A stretch of 64,000 nt of DNA, taken from contig JANQLV010000035.1 of assembly GCA_028280415.1 (NCBI GenBank), forward strand, positions 1 to 64,000, given 5' to 3'. Of this stretch, positions 34,680-42,722 are shown one piece after another. Under the pieces are notes generated by a model, which worked only from the letters and a program-made list of their open reading frames with translations, made no database searches and was not told the DNA's origin. The stretch is from Saprospiraceae bacterium. Its GTDB lineage: Bacteria; Bacteroidota; Bacteroidia; Chitinophagales; Saprospiraceae. The number at the start of each line of letters is the position of its first letter. Within the stretch, counting starts at the first letter, position 1. The translations under genes and the position numbers were made by a program.

Positions 34680-37600
34680 ATGAAATCCCTGACAACATAT
34701 TTTGCATTCTTTGTTTTTTTACTGACTTTCACCCATACTTTCCAGTTGAAGATTCCAACTGCCGGTTTGAACACCCCACCGGAAAGTTTTCATAGTTTAA
34801 TGACTTGCCCAAATCCTTGTCAGGTCAATGATTCGCTGGCTTTAATCGCGATTTATAATGCTACACAAGGTCCCTTATGGAGCAATTCCTGGAATACGAG
34901 CCTCCCGGTATGCACGCCCTGGCCCGGAGTAGAACTGGACAATGAAGGATACGTGATTCGATTAACTTTGAACAATAATAATCTCATCGGGAATATCCCT
35001 CCTGAAATTGGAAATTTTTCCAGACTTGCCGAATTACAAATGGACAACAATAATCTCAGTGGTAGTATTCCCACAGAGATTGGAAATCTGAGTGTGCTTG
35101 AACTCTGTTTTTTAGATAATAATGATTTAATCGGCACCATTCCTGAAGAATTTGGAAATCTGAGTATTCTCAACACTTTATTTCTCGACAATAATAATCT
35201 GGAGGGCCAGGTTCCCGAATCCTTTATCAATCTGAATAACCTTTTTACCTTCGATATTTTCAATAATAACATCGATAGCATTCCCAATCTAAGCAGTATC
35301 AATCTACAACCGAACAAGTTTAGAGTTTATAATAATAATCTTACTTTCGACGACATAGTACTCAATGACCTCACTGCTTTTGGAAACAATTATCCTCCAC
35401 AGGATTCTGTTTTTCAGGAGATAACGGTTAATCTACAAACCGGAGATATTTATGTAATAGATCTGGATTTTGATGATGCAATAGCGGAAAATGTATATCA
35501 ATGGTATCGAAACGGAGTACCTTTCGGCGCTCCTTTGAATACTAATCGACTATTATTCTCGCCCGTGACTTTTGGCTCGGCCGGAGAATACCGATGCCGG
35601 GTTACTAATCCCAATGCTCCTTTACTGACCCTGCACACCAGACCCGTACACATCAATGTCAGTTGCGGAACCAGTACCTTATCCATTACCGATACTTTAT
35701 GCCCGGGGGGAACAATAGAAATTAATTCTGTAGTATATGATGAGACCAATCCAGCAGCCGATATTTTATTACCCGTTCCGGATCAATACGGTTGCGATTC
35801 CATGATCCATGTGGATTTGTCTTTTAGACCGGAAAGCCGTACAGAAATTATACAAACTATTTGTACAAATGACAGCATAGAAATAGAGGGGATCGTATAT
35901 AATGAAAGTAACCCGGATGGTGAACAGGTGCTATCTGTCCCGGATCAATATGGCTGCGACTCAATCGTATCTGTAGATTTGACTTTCTATACTGCCGCTA
36001 CTGCCGGAAACCTAAATCCGGTAATTTGCCCCGGAGATAGTATTGAGTTATTTGGCGTTTTCTATAGTGCCGCAAACCCAAGTGGAACGGTAGTTTTGAA
36101 TAATGCGACAGCTACGGGATGTGATTCTACCATTTTCATTCAGGTCAATTTTTACACTCCGGCAATCGGCAGTTTTTCACCTACTATTTGTGAAGGAAGC
36201 AGCATAGAATATCAAGGACAAACCTTTAATGAATTTAATCCAAATGGTCAGGTCAATCTGGGACAAGTTTCGCAAAATGGCTGTGATTCCGTAGTCAATG
36301 TGAATGTCAGTTTCTTCGGCCCGGCAGAAGGCACTTTCGAAGATAATTTATGCTTTGGTGATAGTGTGATGATCAATGGTACGGTTTATAATGAAGCCAA
36401 TCCTAGCGGAACAGAGTTATTTACGGACAATGATGGTTCAACTTGTGATTCGCTGGTCTTTGTAGATTTAACTTTCTCGTCGAATATCACGTCACTGATC
36501 AATCCGACACTCTGTCCGGGGGATTCCGTCATGGTCAACGGGACGGTCTATAATGAAGCCAACCCCAATGGTTCGGAGATGATTCCTCAAGGCAGTATTA
36601 ATGGTTGCGATTCCACCGCTGTAGTTGCATTAAGTTTTTATAATGAAATCCAAAATAATCTCGGCCCCACACTCTGTCCGGGAGATTCCATTATAGTCAA
36701 CAATATAGTTTATAATGAGGACAATCCTAATGGAACAGAAGTGCTGAAAAATGCCAGTAGTACCGGTTGTGATTCTACAGTCATCGTAAATTTATCATTT
36801 CATACTCCTGCTATCACAAATATTGATAATACCATCTGTCCGGAAGACAGTATAGTGGTAAACGGGATCACTTATAATGTTGATAATCCGACAGGTACCG
36901 AGCAGCTAAGCAATGGTTTTGGTTGTGATTCCCTGGTTAATATCAATCTAAGTTTTTATCCAAGCGATCCCGGTTTTCTTATCGATACCCTGTGTTCAGA
37001 ACAAGGTATTTTCATTGGAGGGATACCGTTTAATGAAAACAATCCAAATGGTACGGCTATTTTAGAAAATGCTGGTATCAATGGCTGTGACTCTACTGTT
37101 TTCGTTGAGCTGACATTCATTCAGGCTTCCGAAGGCATTCTTAATCCAACGCTTTGCCCGGGTGACTCTGTCGTAGTTAATGGAGTTACCTATAATGAAA
37201 CAAATCCAAGTGGAGTACAATCTTTAGAAAATGAAGCCAGTAGTGGTTGTGACTCACTTGTTGTTATTGATCTGAACTATTATCTGGATGAACCCGGAGC
37301 GTATACAGAAACGCTTTGCTCCGGAGACTCCGTTATCATCAATGGTGTCACCTATAATGAAGATAATCCAAGCGGAGTCGAAGTATTGGAAAATGCCAGT
37401 TTCAATGGTTGCGATTCTACCCTTAATATCGATTTGACTTTTTTCCCGCTCACACAGCATATCATCGAGGATACACTTTGCGCTCAGGATGAGATATTCG
37501 TCAACAATCAGGCATACAATATTTTCAATCCAAGCGGAACAGAAATATTAGAAAATGCCGATGCAAATGGCTGTGACTCGATCGTTCTTGTAAACCTGTT

Positions 37601-39383
37601 TTTTAATGATATTGCCCAGACGGAAATCATCCAAAGCCTTTGTCCGGGAGATAGTATTGTAGTCAACAATGCGGTTTACAACCAGGACAATCCCAGCGGA
37701 ACGGAAATACTTACGCAAGCTGCTGCGAATGGCTGTGATTCGATAATTACGATTGAATTGTCCTTTTTCGAAGAGGCTATTCTAAGCATTGATGATCAAT
37801 TATGTAATCAGGATACCCTTATCATCAACAATGTGATTTACGATCAGCAGAATCCTGCTGGTACAGAGATTCTCGAAGGCATGGCGCAAAACGGCTGCGA
37901 TTCGATTATTCATATAGATTTAAGTTTCTATCCCATAGCCATGAGTAATATTAGTCCTACACTCTGCCCTGGAGATTCCCTGGAAATTGGCGGAATCAGC
38001 TTTGATATGAATACGCCAAGCGGTACAGCAGTCCTGGAAAATGCTTCAATAAATGGTTGTGATTCTACCATACAAGTAGAACTGAATTTTTACGAATTGG
38101 CAGAAGCTGATCTTAATCTGATGCTTTGCGATGGAGATACTTTTGAATTGAATGGAACGATCTACGACGAGAATAATCCCGCCGGAACGGAAACGCTAAC
38201 CGGAGCCAGTGTAAACGGCTGTGATTCGATTGTTCATTTACAGCTGGATTTTTACACTCTATTCGAAAGTGATTATTCAGCTACTTTATGCTCTGGCGAA
38301 TCTATTGTTATTAACGGAAATATTTATGATCAGAACAATAGCTCGGGAGTTGAAATTCTGGAAAATGCAGCAGCAAATGGTTGCGACTCAATCGTACAGA
38401 TTAATCTGAGCTTTCTGGATACTCCTGCAGAGCAACTATCGGAAACTATTTGTACAGGGGAAGTATACGAGATCGCCGGTCAGCAATTTGAAGCAAGTGG
38501 AGATTTTCAAATCACTTTAAAAAATGCCGCCGCGAATGGTTGTGATAGCATTATAAATCTGGCTTTGGAAGTACTGGATGCCAATACCCTGGGAGTTGCC
38601 GATGCCGGAGAAGACGTCTATTTATGCGAAAACAAAATTGTACTGGATAATAGCCCCCCACCGGGGACGAGCGGACAATGGAGTACCTTGACCAATGAAA
38701 ATATCGATCTGAATAATCTTCCTCCCGGTGTACACACTTTTATCTGGACGCTTTCTTCCCCGCTTTGCACTGATTACGATGCCGATACGATGCAGGTTTT
38801 CGTGCAAACTGCACCGGATGCTGTCAATGATAATTATGTCATGCCAGCGGAATACCAAAGTTTGGAAATAGATTTACTGGAAAATGATGATCTCCGACAA
38901 AATGAAGCCTGGTATTTCGAGTGGTTGGGAGAGATTCCTGCCGACAATCTGGAAGAGCGGAATATGGGCATCTATATTTTCACTCGCACTACGCCCTTAG
39001 CCGAAACGCTAAATCTCTCTTATCAATTATGTGATGAAGATTGTCCAAATCTGTGTGATACCGCTTCCGTACAAATTCAACTTATTGAACAAAACATTGA
39101 TAACCTGGACATTCCCAATGCTATTACTCCCAATGGAGATGGTGTTAATGAAACATTTATGTTCCCTCATCTCGAATTCAAACCCGATGATTATCCGGAT
39201 AAAGAATTAATCATATTCAATCGCTGGGGAGACATTATCTATGAAGCGCATCCTTATTTCAACGACTGGAGCGGAGTGGATAATAAGGGGAAAGAACTGC
39301 CCCAGGGGACCTATTATTATGTACTAAGGCTGGACATTGCGAACGGGGTCATCCTAAAGGGGGATGTCACTATTATTCGATAA
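34680..39383 (+). CDS. giant T9SS surface protein: LRRs, Ig-like domain, 18 Cys-repeats, type B sorting domain
   Basis: A 1,567-residue exported protein. Signal peptide: about residues 1-22. LRR block: residues 85-215, plant-type repeats such as LTLNNNNLIGNIPPEIGN. An Ig-like domain follows (about 240-325, VYQWYRNGVPFG and YRCRVTN). Residues 329-1300 are 18 tandem repeats of about 54 residues, each with LCPGDSxxxNGxxYNExNPSGTEx and GCDSxxxxxLSF. Next are a cadherin/Ig-like stretch and a C-terminal gliding-motility-associated domain (IPNAITPNGDGVNETF, IIFNRWGDIIYE, LPQGTYYYVLRL) that directs T9SS export and surface attachment. It is probably an adhesin or gliding-related filament. A PorP/SprF gene lies 1.2 kb away in the opposite direction. 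Confidence 0.9.
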   Translation: MKSLTTYFAFFVFLLTFTHTFQLKIPTAGLNTPPESFHSLMTCPNPCQVNDSLALIAIYNATQGPLWSNSWNTSLPVCTPWPGVELDNEGYVIRLTLNNNNLIGNIPPEIGNFSRLAELQMDNNNLSGSIPTEIGNLSVLELCFLDNNDLIGTIPEEFGNLSILNTLFLDNNNLEGQVPESFINLNNLFTFDIFNNNIDSIPNLSSINLQPNKFRVYNNNLTFDDIVLNDLTAFGNNYPPQDSVFQEITVNLQTGDIYVIDLDFDDAIAENVYQWYRNGVPFGAPLNTNRLLFSPVTFGSAGEYRCRVTNPNAPLLTLHTRPVHINVSCGTSTLSITDTLCPGGTIEINSVVYDETNPAADILLPVPDQYGCDSMIHVDLSFRPESRTEIIQTICTNDSIEIEGIVYNESNPDGEQVLSVPDQYGCDSIVSVDLTFYTAATAGNLNPVICPGDSIELFGVFYSAANPSGTVVLNNATATGCDSTIFIQVNFYTPAIGSFSPTICEGSSIEYQGQTFNEFNPNGQVNLGQVSQNGCDSVVNVNVSFFGPAEGTFEDNLCFGDSVMINGTVYNEANPSGTELFTDNDGSTCDSLVFVDLTFSSNITSLINPTLCPGDSVMVNGTVYNEANPNGSEMIPQGSINGCDSTAVVALSFYNEIQNNLGPTLCPGDSIIVNNIVYNEDNPNGTEVLKNASSTGCDSTVIVNLSFHTPAITNIDNTICPEDSIVVNGITYNVDNPTGTEQLSNGFGCDSLVNINLSFYPSDPGFLIDTLCSEQGIFIGGIPFNENNPNGTAILENAGINGCDSTVFVELTFIQASEGILNPTLCPGDSVVVNGVTYNETNPSGVQSLENEASSGCDSLVVIDLNYYLDEPGAYTETLCSGDSVIINGVTYNEDNPSGVEVLENASFNGCDSTLNIDLTFFPLTQHIIEDTLCAQDEIFVNNQAYNIFNPSGTEILENADANGCDSIVLVNLFFNDIAQTEIIQSLCPGDSIVVNNAVYNQDNPSGTEILTQAAANGCDSIITIELSFFEEAILSIDDQLCNQDTLIINNVIYDQQNPAGTEILEGMAQNGCDSIIHIDLSFYPIAMSNISPTLCPGDSLEIGGISFDMNTPSGTAVLENASINGCDSTIQVELNFYELAEADLNLMLCDGDTFELNGTIYDENNPAGTETLTGASVNGCDSIVHLQLDFYTLFESDYSATLCSGESIVINGNIYDQNNSSGVEILENAAANGCDSIVQINLSFLDTPAEQLSETICTGEVYEIAGQQFEASGDFQITLKNAAANGCDSIINLALEVLDANTLGVADAGEDVYLCENKIVLDNSPPPGTSGQWSTLTNENIDLNNLPPGVHTFIWTLSSPLCTDYDADTMQVFVQTAPDAVNDNYVMPAEYQSLEIDLLENDDLRQNEAWYFEWLGEIPADNLEERNMGIYIFTRTTPLAETLNLSYQLCDEDCPNLCDTASVQIQLIEQNIDNLDIPNAITPNGDGVNETFMFPHLEFKPDDYPDKELIIFNRWGDIIYEAHPYFNDWSGVDNKGKELPQGTYYYVLRLDIANGVILKGDVTIIR
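35664..38580 (+). repeat. 18 tandem ~162-bp repeats (54 residues each)
   Basis: The coding units each carry two fixed Cys, one in the opening LCPGDS-type motif and one in the closing GCDS motif about 30 residues later. An Asn-Pro-x-Gly turn lies between them. Copies are diverged at the DNA level but keep length almost exactly; one copy (the eighth) is two residues short, the first is longer, and the last lacks the NPSG turn. Spacing suggests one disulfide-bonded beta module per unit. Confidence 0.9.
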
Positions 39384-39402
39384 TAAAAAAGAAGGCAAAA
39401 AA

Positions 39403-39430
39403 AATCCCCTCTACCTTTGTAGAAGGGATT
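39403..39430. terminator. bidirectional terminator after the giant gene
   Basis: AATCCC-TCTAC and GTAGA-GGGATT form a 12-position stem with a 4-base loop. The one non-Watson-Crick pair is G-U on the minus strand and C-A on the plus strand, and the minus-strand product is followed by eight T. It starts 19 bases after the plus-strand stop and also lies downstream of the minus-strand ORF at 39587. Confidence 0.75.
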
Positions 39431-39586
39431 ACATTCCTGAATAATCTATGAGAATCTCTAAACTTTACTATTTAATTTGAGCAAAAACATCCGCTCCTCT
39501 TCACTCGTATTTGCTCTGTTTTAATTCTTGTGTTTCATAATAAAAATAACAGTGGAGGTACAGGCTTCAACCCGTACCAAGCATAT

Positions 39587-39835
39587 TCAATCCGGTCTTT
39601 TAAGAGAAGAATTCCACGAGGGATTACTTACAACAGCATTTCCTGTATAATAACTTGCTGTCATGGGATTGATTTGATAGAAAGAGTAGTGTCCGGTATT
39701 CAATACACTTTCCACTGTTACAAAAGAAGGGACTAAATCAGAGAAATTATTTTGAGACCATTTGCTAGTAGCAATGGTATAAGATTGCATATTAAACTTG
39801 TTCAACTTTGCTTCGCTGTTTAGTTCTTCATTCAT
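39587..39835 (-). CDS. possible small hypothetical protein, 82 residues
   Basis: An ATG-started frame coding for a polar, Asn/Ser/Tyr-rich protein (NEELNSEAKLNKFNMQSYTI at the start) with no Cys, no signal peptide and no membrane segment. I do not recognise it. In favour of it: a natural-looking composition, and a minus-strand terminator with an eight-T tail at 39403, for which no other minus-strand gene is available. Against: no homology by eye, and the terminator is 157 bases past the stop. A second mini-ORF (39899-40039) runs divergently from it. RiPP precursors can look like this, but no modification enzyme is near. Confidence 0.35.
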   Translation of the reverse strand: MNEELNSEAKLNKFNMQSYTIATSKWSQNNFSDLVPSFVTVESVLNTGHYSFYQINPMTASYYTGNAVVSNPSWNSSLKRPD

Positions 39836-39898
39836 GGGATAATAATCGATTTACGTTTTGAATAATATCTAAAACGAGTGTTCTTCTAGTGGGACATA

Positions 39899-40039
39899 GT
39901 GCAAATAGGCAGTACGAAAACTACTGAATTTACCTTAACCAATTTGTCTTATCAAATGAAGAATCTCTACAGGCGTGCAGACGATACTGGAGGGTTAAAG
40001 TATTCATGGGATGTAAAATTTTCGGTTACTGGGAAATAA
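39899..40039 (+). CDS. possible mini-ORF, 46 residues, with its own terminator
   Basis: From GTG (39899) to TAA. An in-frame TAG lies three codons before the GTG. The product contains STKTTEFTLTNLSYQMKN and ends DTGGLKYSWDVKFSVTGK, which reads like the end of a beta-rich protein. A hairpin plus T tail follows 37 bases after the stop. It could be a genuine short gene or the surviving 3' end of a lost gene. Divergent from the 82-residue ORF, with 63 bases between starts. Confidence 0.25.
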   Translation: MQIGSTKTTEFTLTNLSYQMKNLYRRADDTGGLKYSWDVKFSVTGK

Positions 40040-40076
40040 TGTTCACGACTCAAAGATACAGTCAAAATCAATTTTG

Positions 40077-40101
40077 AAAATACCCTAAATGCGGTATTTT
40101 T
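40077..40101 (+). terminator. intrinsic terminator
   Basis: AAAATACC and GGTATTTT form a perfect 8-bp stem with an 8-base loop, ending in a run of five T on the plus strand. The mirrored A run makes it usable on the minus strand too. It directly follows the mini-ORF at 39899. Confidence 0.55.
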
Positions 40102-40559
40102 CACATTCCAAAACATCTAATATATATTTAACAAACTATAATCTGTTATTTATCAGCAATTTATCAATAAATGCGCAACCGAATTTATTAGGATGTTTCG
40201 ACGGCAATTATACAATAATTCGCTCATATAAACGTCAGCAAGCTCCTTTTAGCAAAAAGAAGTTTCCACCTTTTTCCCTCTACATTTAGAATATTTAACT
40301 AGAAAAGTAATTGCCTTTGGCTTTGATTTTCTTCTGCCTACTTGATTAAGCATATTGACTTTCAACAATGATAACCATTAACCTGACTAAAACAATCGTT
40401 TTGAGAGCAATATTGACCCTACTATTTTTGATAGAAATTAAAAGTCTGAAACAGGTTTATTCGAGAGAAGCGATATTGATGGAAGTACTCCGGCTAGAAA
40501 AAATGCCAAGCCTGCTTCGAGGTGGAAATAAAACCCTTTTTGATAATTACTGAGGTTGT
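40102..40559. other. intergenic, no gene seen
   Basis: About 460 AT-rich bases precede the stop of the convergent-side PorP/SprF gene. Short open frames exist (for example 61 codons from 40368) but lack any protein-like pattern, and I see no RNA gene. Confidence 0.4.
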
Positions 40560-41519
40560 TTAATAAGCAAAAGTATAAGCCAAATTAATTTCATGGGTAC
40601 TCCCTGCTTCCGGACCAAAAGCACTGAATGAATAATCAAATCCATAACCAATTCGGAAATTAGTATCATCCCTTAAAAAATCCTGCGCTACATAGCCAAA
40701 TTCAAGATGGTAATTCCCTGCTGTAGAAAGCCCTGTACCGAGCCAAAAATTGCTTTGCATCTGGTAGCGCAAATTAAAATCGACATTTACCGGGGCATTA
40801 GGCACATATTTAATCCAGGCGGATGATTCCAGAAAACTGTCATTATCAAAATAATTGAGCATGCCTATTTGGCCATAAAAATGCCGTACCCGCTGTACGG
40901 AGAAATCACCGGTTTCATCTCTGAAATCCAGATTAAGACCAAAAACCTGAGGGATGGAAACACCTGTATAGACATGACTGCCATCCAGCCATCCGCCTCC
41001 ATCGAGTTGCCGATAAAAATAAGCCCCCAAACCAAAGTCTGGAAATATTTTCGCCTGGTCATCAGCTGTCAGTATATCATTAGCTTCTCTTAAACGTATT
41101 TCCTGAGTATTTACTCTGTATTGAACCGCTCCGAAACTCAGACCAAAGGAAATTCCACCATAATAAGGATCATCTGTAATAATGCCGGCAAGCCGGCCAT
41201 AGGCACCGGTAAAGCCGGTAGGGCCAGTCTGATCATTGATCAAATAACCACCTCCAATCCAGCCAAGAGAGCCTCGCTCAGCGTACATATACTGCCCGTG
41301 CAGCGTTTGGGTTGTCGGGGCATTTTCCAGTCCGACCCATTGACGACGGTAAGAGCCTCCAAAAGCTACATTATGTTCATAAATGAAATAATCGCTGTTT
41401 AAAGCCGCGGGATTGATTATCCCCGACTGCTCCCGGTACTGTGTAAACAAGGATAATTGTTGGGCAGGAAGCCATTCAACTACAACAAAAAACAATAAAA
41501 ACAATAAACCTTTTTTCAT
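40560..41519 (-). CDS. type IX secretion system PorP/SprF-family outer-membrane protein
   Basis: A 319-residue outer-membrane barrel. A signal peptide (LLFLLFFVVVEWLPAQ) is followed by the family opening LSLFTQYREQSGIINPAALNSDY. Further matches are GSYRRQWVGLENAPTTQTLHG and a C-terminal strand HEINLAYTFAY. PorP/SprF proteins anchor or guide specific T9SS cargo with type B (gliding-associated) sorting domains, usually the gene next door. Here the nearest candidates are the 1,567-residue protein (1.2 kb away, convergent) and the 634-residue protein at 50 kb. The ATG at 41519 is chosen; the longer frame to 41588 runs through strong inverted repeats and adds a non-signal-like extension. Confidence 0.9.
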   Translation of the reverse strand: MKKGLLFLLFFVVVEWLPAQQLSLFTQYREQSGIINPAALNSDYFIYEHNVAFGGSYRRQWVGLENAPTTQTLHGQYMYAERGSLGWIGGGYLINDQTGPTGFTGAYGRLAGIITDDPYYGGISFGLSFGAVQYRVNTQEIRLREANDILTADDQAKIFPDFGLGAYFYRQLDGGGWLDGSHVYTGVSIPQVFGLNLDFRDETGDFSVQRVRHFYGQIGMLNYFDNDSFLESSAWIKYVPNAPVNVDFNLRYQMQSNFWLGTGLSTAGNYHLEFGYVAQDFLRDDTNFRIGYGFDYSFSAFGPEAGSTHEINLAYTFAY

Positions 41520-41542
41520 CAAAATATATTCTACAGTATTCA

Positions 41543-41580
41543 TGCATTCAAAAATGATTCCTTTGTTGTTTTTGAATGCA
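41543..41580. promoter_or_regulatory. 12-bp inverted repeat upstream of the PorP/SprF gene
   Basis: TGCATTCAAAAA and TTTTTGAATGCA are perfect 12-bp arms around a 14-base centre, starting 24 bases before the ATG at 41519. It could be an operator or a hairpin in the mRNA leader. Confidence 0.5.
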
Positions 41581-41593
41581 CATTTCAAAGTTC

Positions 41594-41610
41594 ATTCTCA
41601 AAATGAGAAT
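41594..41610. promoter_or_regulatory. second palindrome upstream of the PorP/SprF gene
   Basis: ATTCTCA-AAA-TGAGAAT, a perfect 7-bp-arm palindrome 13 bases beyond the first inverted repeat. Two strong symmetric sites in one short upstream region suggest regulated expression. Confidence 0.4.
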
Positions 41611-42056
41611 TACCGGGTAATCAAATTAATTGTTTTGGGAATCAACTACAATGTTAAGATTGTAAGAGGATGCTGGTTCCAGATACTTGTTGCAATCAGG
41701 AGATTTAATACGAAAAGCTATTATTGAGCTTCCTGTTAATGGTCGGTGATTGGGATAAGGTACAAAGATAGGAAATCTTACAGAATAATGCCCGGATCAG
41801 GATGACATATAAAACAAACTTTTCGCAATTTGTCCTGCAAGTCCCTTTTTCTGTTCTTCACATCGAAATCCGGGATTTTTTTAGTTGAAATACTCATTAA
41901 TTTTTCTAAACACAGCAATCAGGTTCGCAAAGCCGGGTATTATAACTTACTGATAGGCAATGTTTTGCTATTTCTACATTTTCTCATCAAAATTTGTGTC
42001 GAAAATTGCCGGACTCTCGATCTTCATTTACTATTAAAAACAGAACCATTGTTATG

Positions 42057-42091
42057 AAAAAAATCTCCCCCTGTATTAAACAAGGAGAGAT
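42057..42091 (-). terminator. strong minus-strand terminator without an obvious gene
   Basis: On the minus strand ATCTCTCCTTGT pairs over its full length with ACAGGGGGAGAT (two G-U pairs) around a 5-base loop, followed by seven T. It should end a minus-strand transcript coming from 42.1-42.7 kb, where I find no convincing gene. A lost gene or a small RNA is possible. Confidence 0.6.
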
Positions 42092-42664
42092 GGCTACAAA
42101 AACTGTTTTAAGATATTTTCTGTTTACAGTTTCTGTATCGAATACATTAGTGACATACTGCACCAAGGTATCCTCTGCGTGGGGGGATATTCATTTTTAA
42201 TAAAAATGAACGATGAACCCATGCGGGCAGAAACTCATGTATATATTCCTTTTTTCACAAAAGAAAGTCTAAACAGATCTAGATGGTGTTAAAACCTCGG
42301 TTGATGAGATTGCGGGTTAAAGCAACATGATATATCGTAAAGGAAAGGGTATATAATAATCGAAAAATCCAGTCTTCCACTACGTTTGCAATCAAGGTGA
42401 ATGTTGCATTATTTCTGGCGATTGTGGAGTGATTGATAGTATCAAAGGTACAATATAATTCCTTCTATCTTATACCCTCAAAAGGGTAATTATTGTATTA
42501 TGGAGAAAGGTTATTTTAGTCCCTCTTTTTCCGGTTCTCATTTCCTGTTTTTCGACCGCATTCGTTACTGCGAATACTAATGGCTGCAAGCCTGTAAACA
42601 AAGGGAGGACTATCAAATTTTTAACCTCGAAAAAGGAATATTTTGAAAAACAAATTTAACCAGG

Positions 42665-42692
42665 TTTGTTTGATTTAAAAAGCGTAATTTTG
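42665..42692 (+). promoter_or_regulatory. typA promoter
   Basis: TAATTTTG (42685-42692) fits the Bacteroidota -7 box TAnnTTTG exactly. TTTG at 42665-42668 gives a -33 element with 16 bases between TTG and the -7 box. It lies 30 bases before the typA ATG. This is the best promoter in the window. Confidence 0.65.
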
Positions 42693-42722
42693 CGGCTTGA
42701 ATTTTAAAATTGACAATAAAAA

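Larger units (their letters stand above)
41611..42722. other. 1.1-kb gene-poor region before typA
   Basis: No convincing gene. A plus-strand frame to TAA at 42659 encodes a signal-like hydrophobic stretch (VILVPLFPVLISCFSTAF) but has no ATG, GTG or TTG. A 48-codon plus frame from ATG 42054 overlaps a minus-strand terminator. TTCATTTTTA/TAAAAATGAA is a near-perfect palindrome at about 42190-42210. The picture is of decayed sequence plus the typA promoter. Confidence 0.4.

Noticed and set aside
35664-38580. Regular repeats considered as a possible CRISPR array
   Set aside because: The period is about 162 bp, everything is one open frame, and conservation is at protein level; these are protein repeats.
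40368-40553. Plus-strand 61-codon ORF between the mini-ORFs and the PorP/SprF gene
   Set aside because: Composition and pattern look random, with no terminator or promoter support.
42054-42200. Plus-strand 48-codon ORF beginning MKKISPC
   Set aside because: Its first codons lie inside a strong minus-strand terminator hairpin and the product has no clear signal or motif.
42432-42659. Hydrophobic plus-strand frame (VILVPLFPVLISCFSTAF) just before typA
   Set aside because: No ATG, GTG or TTG start is available and the frame ends inside the typA promoter region; mentioned only in the gap entry.
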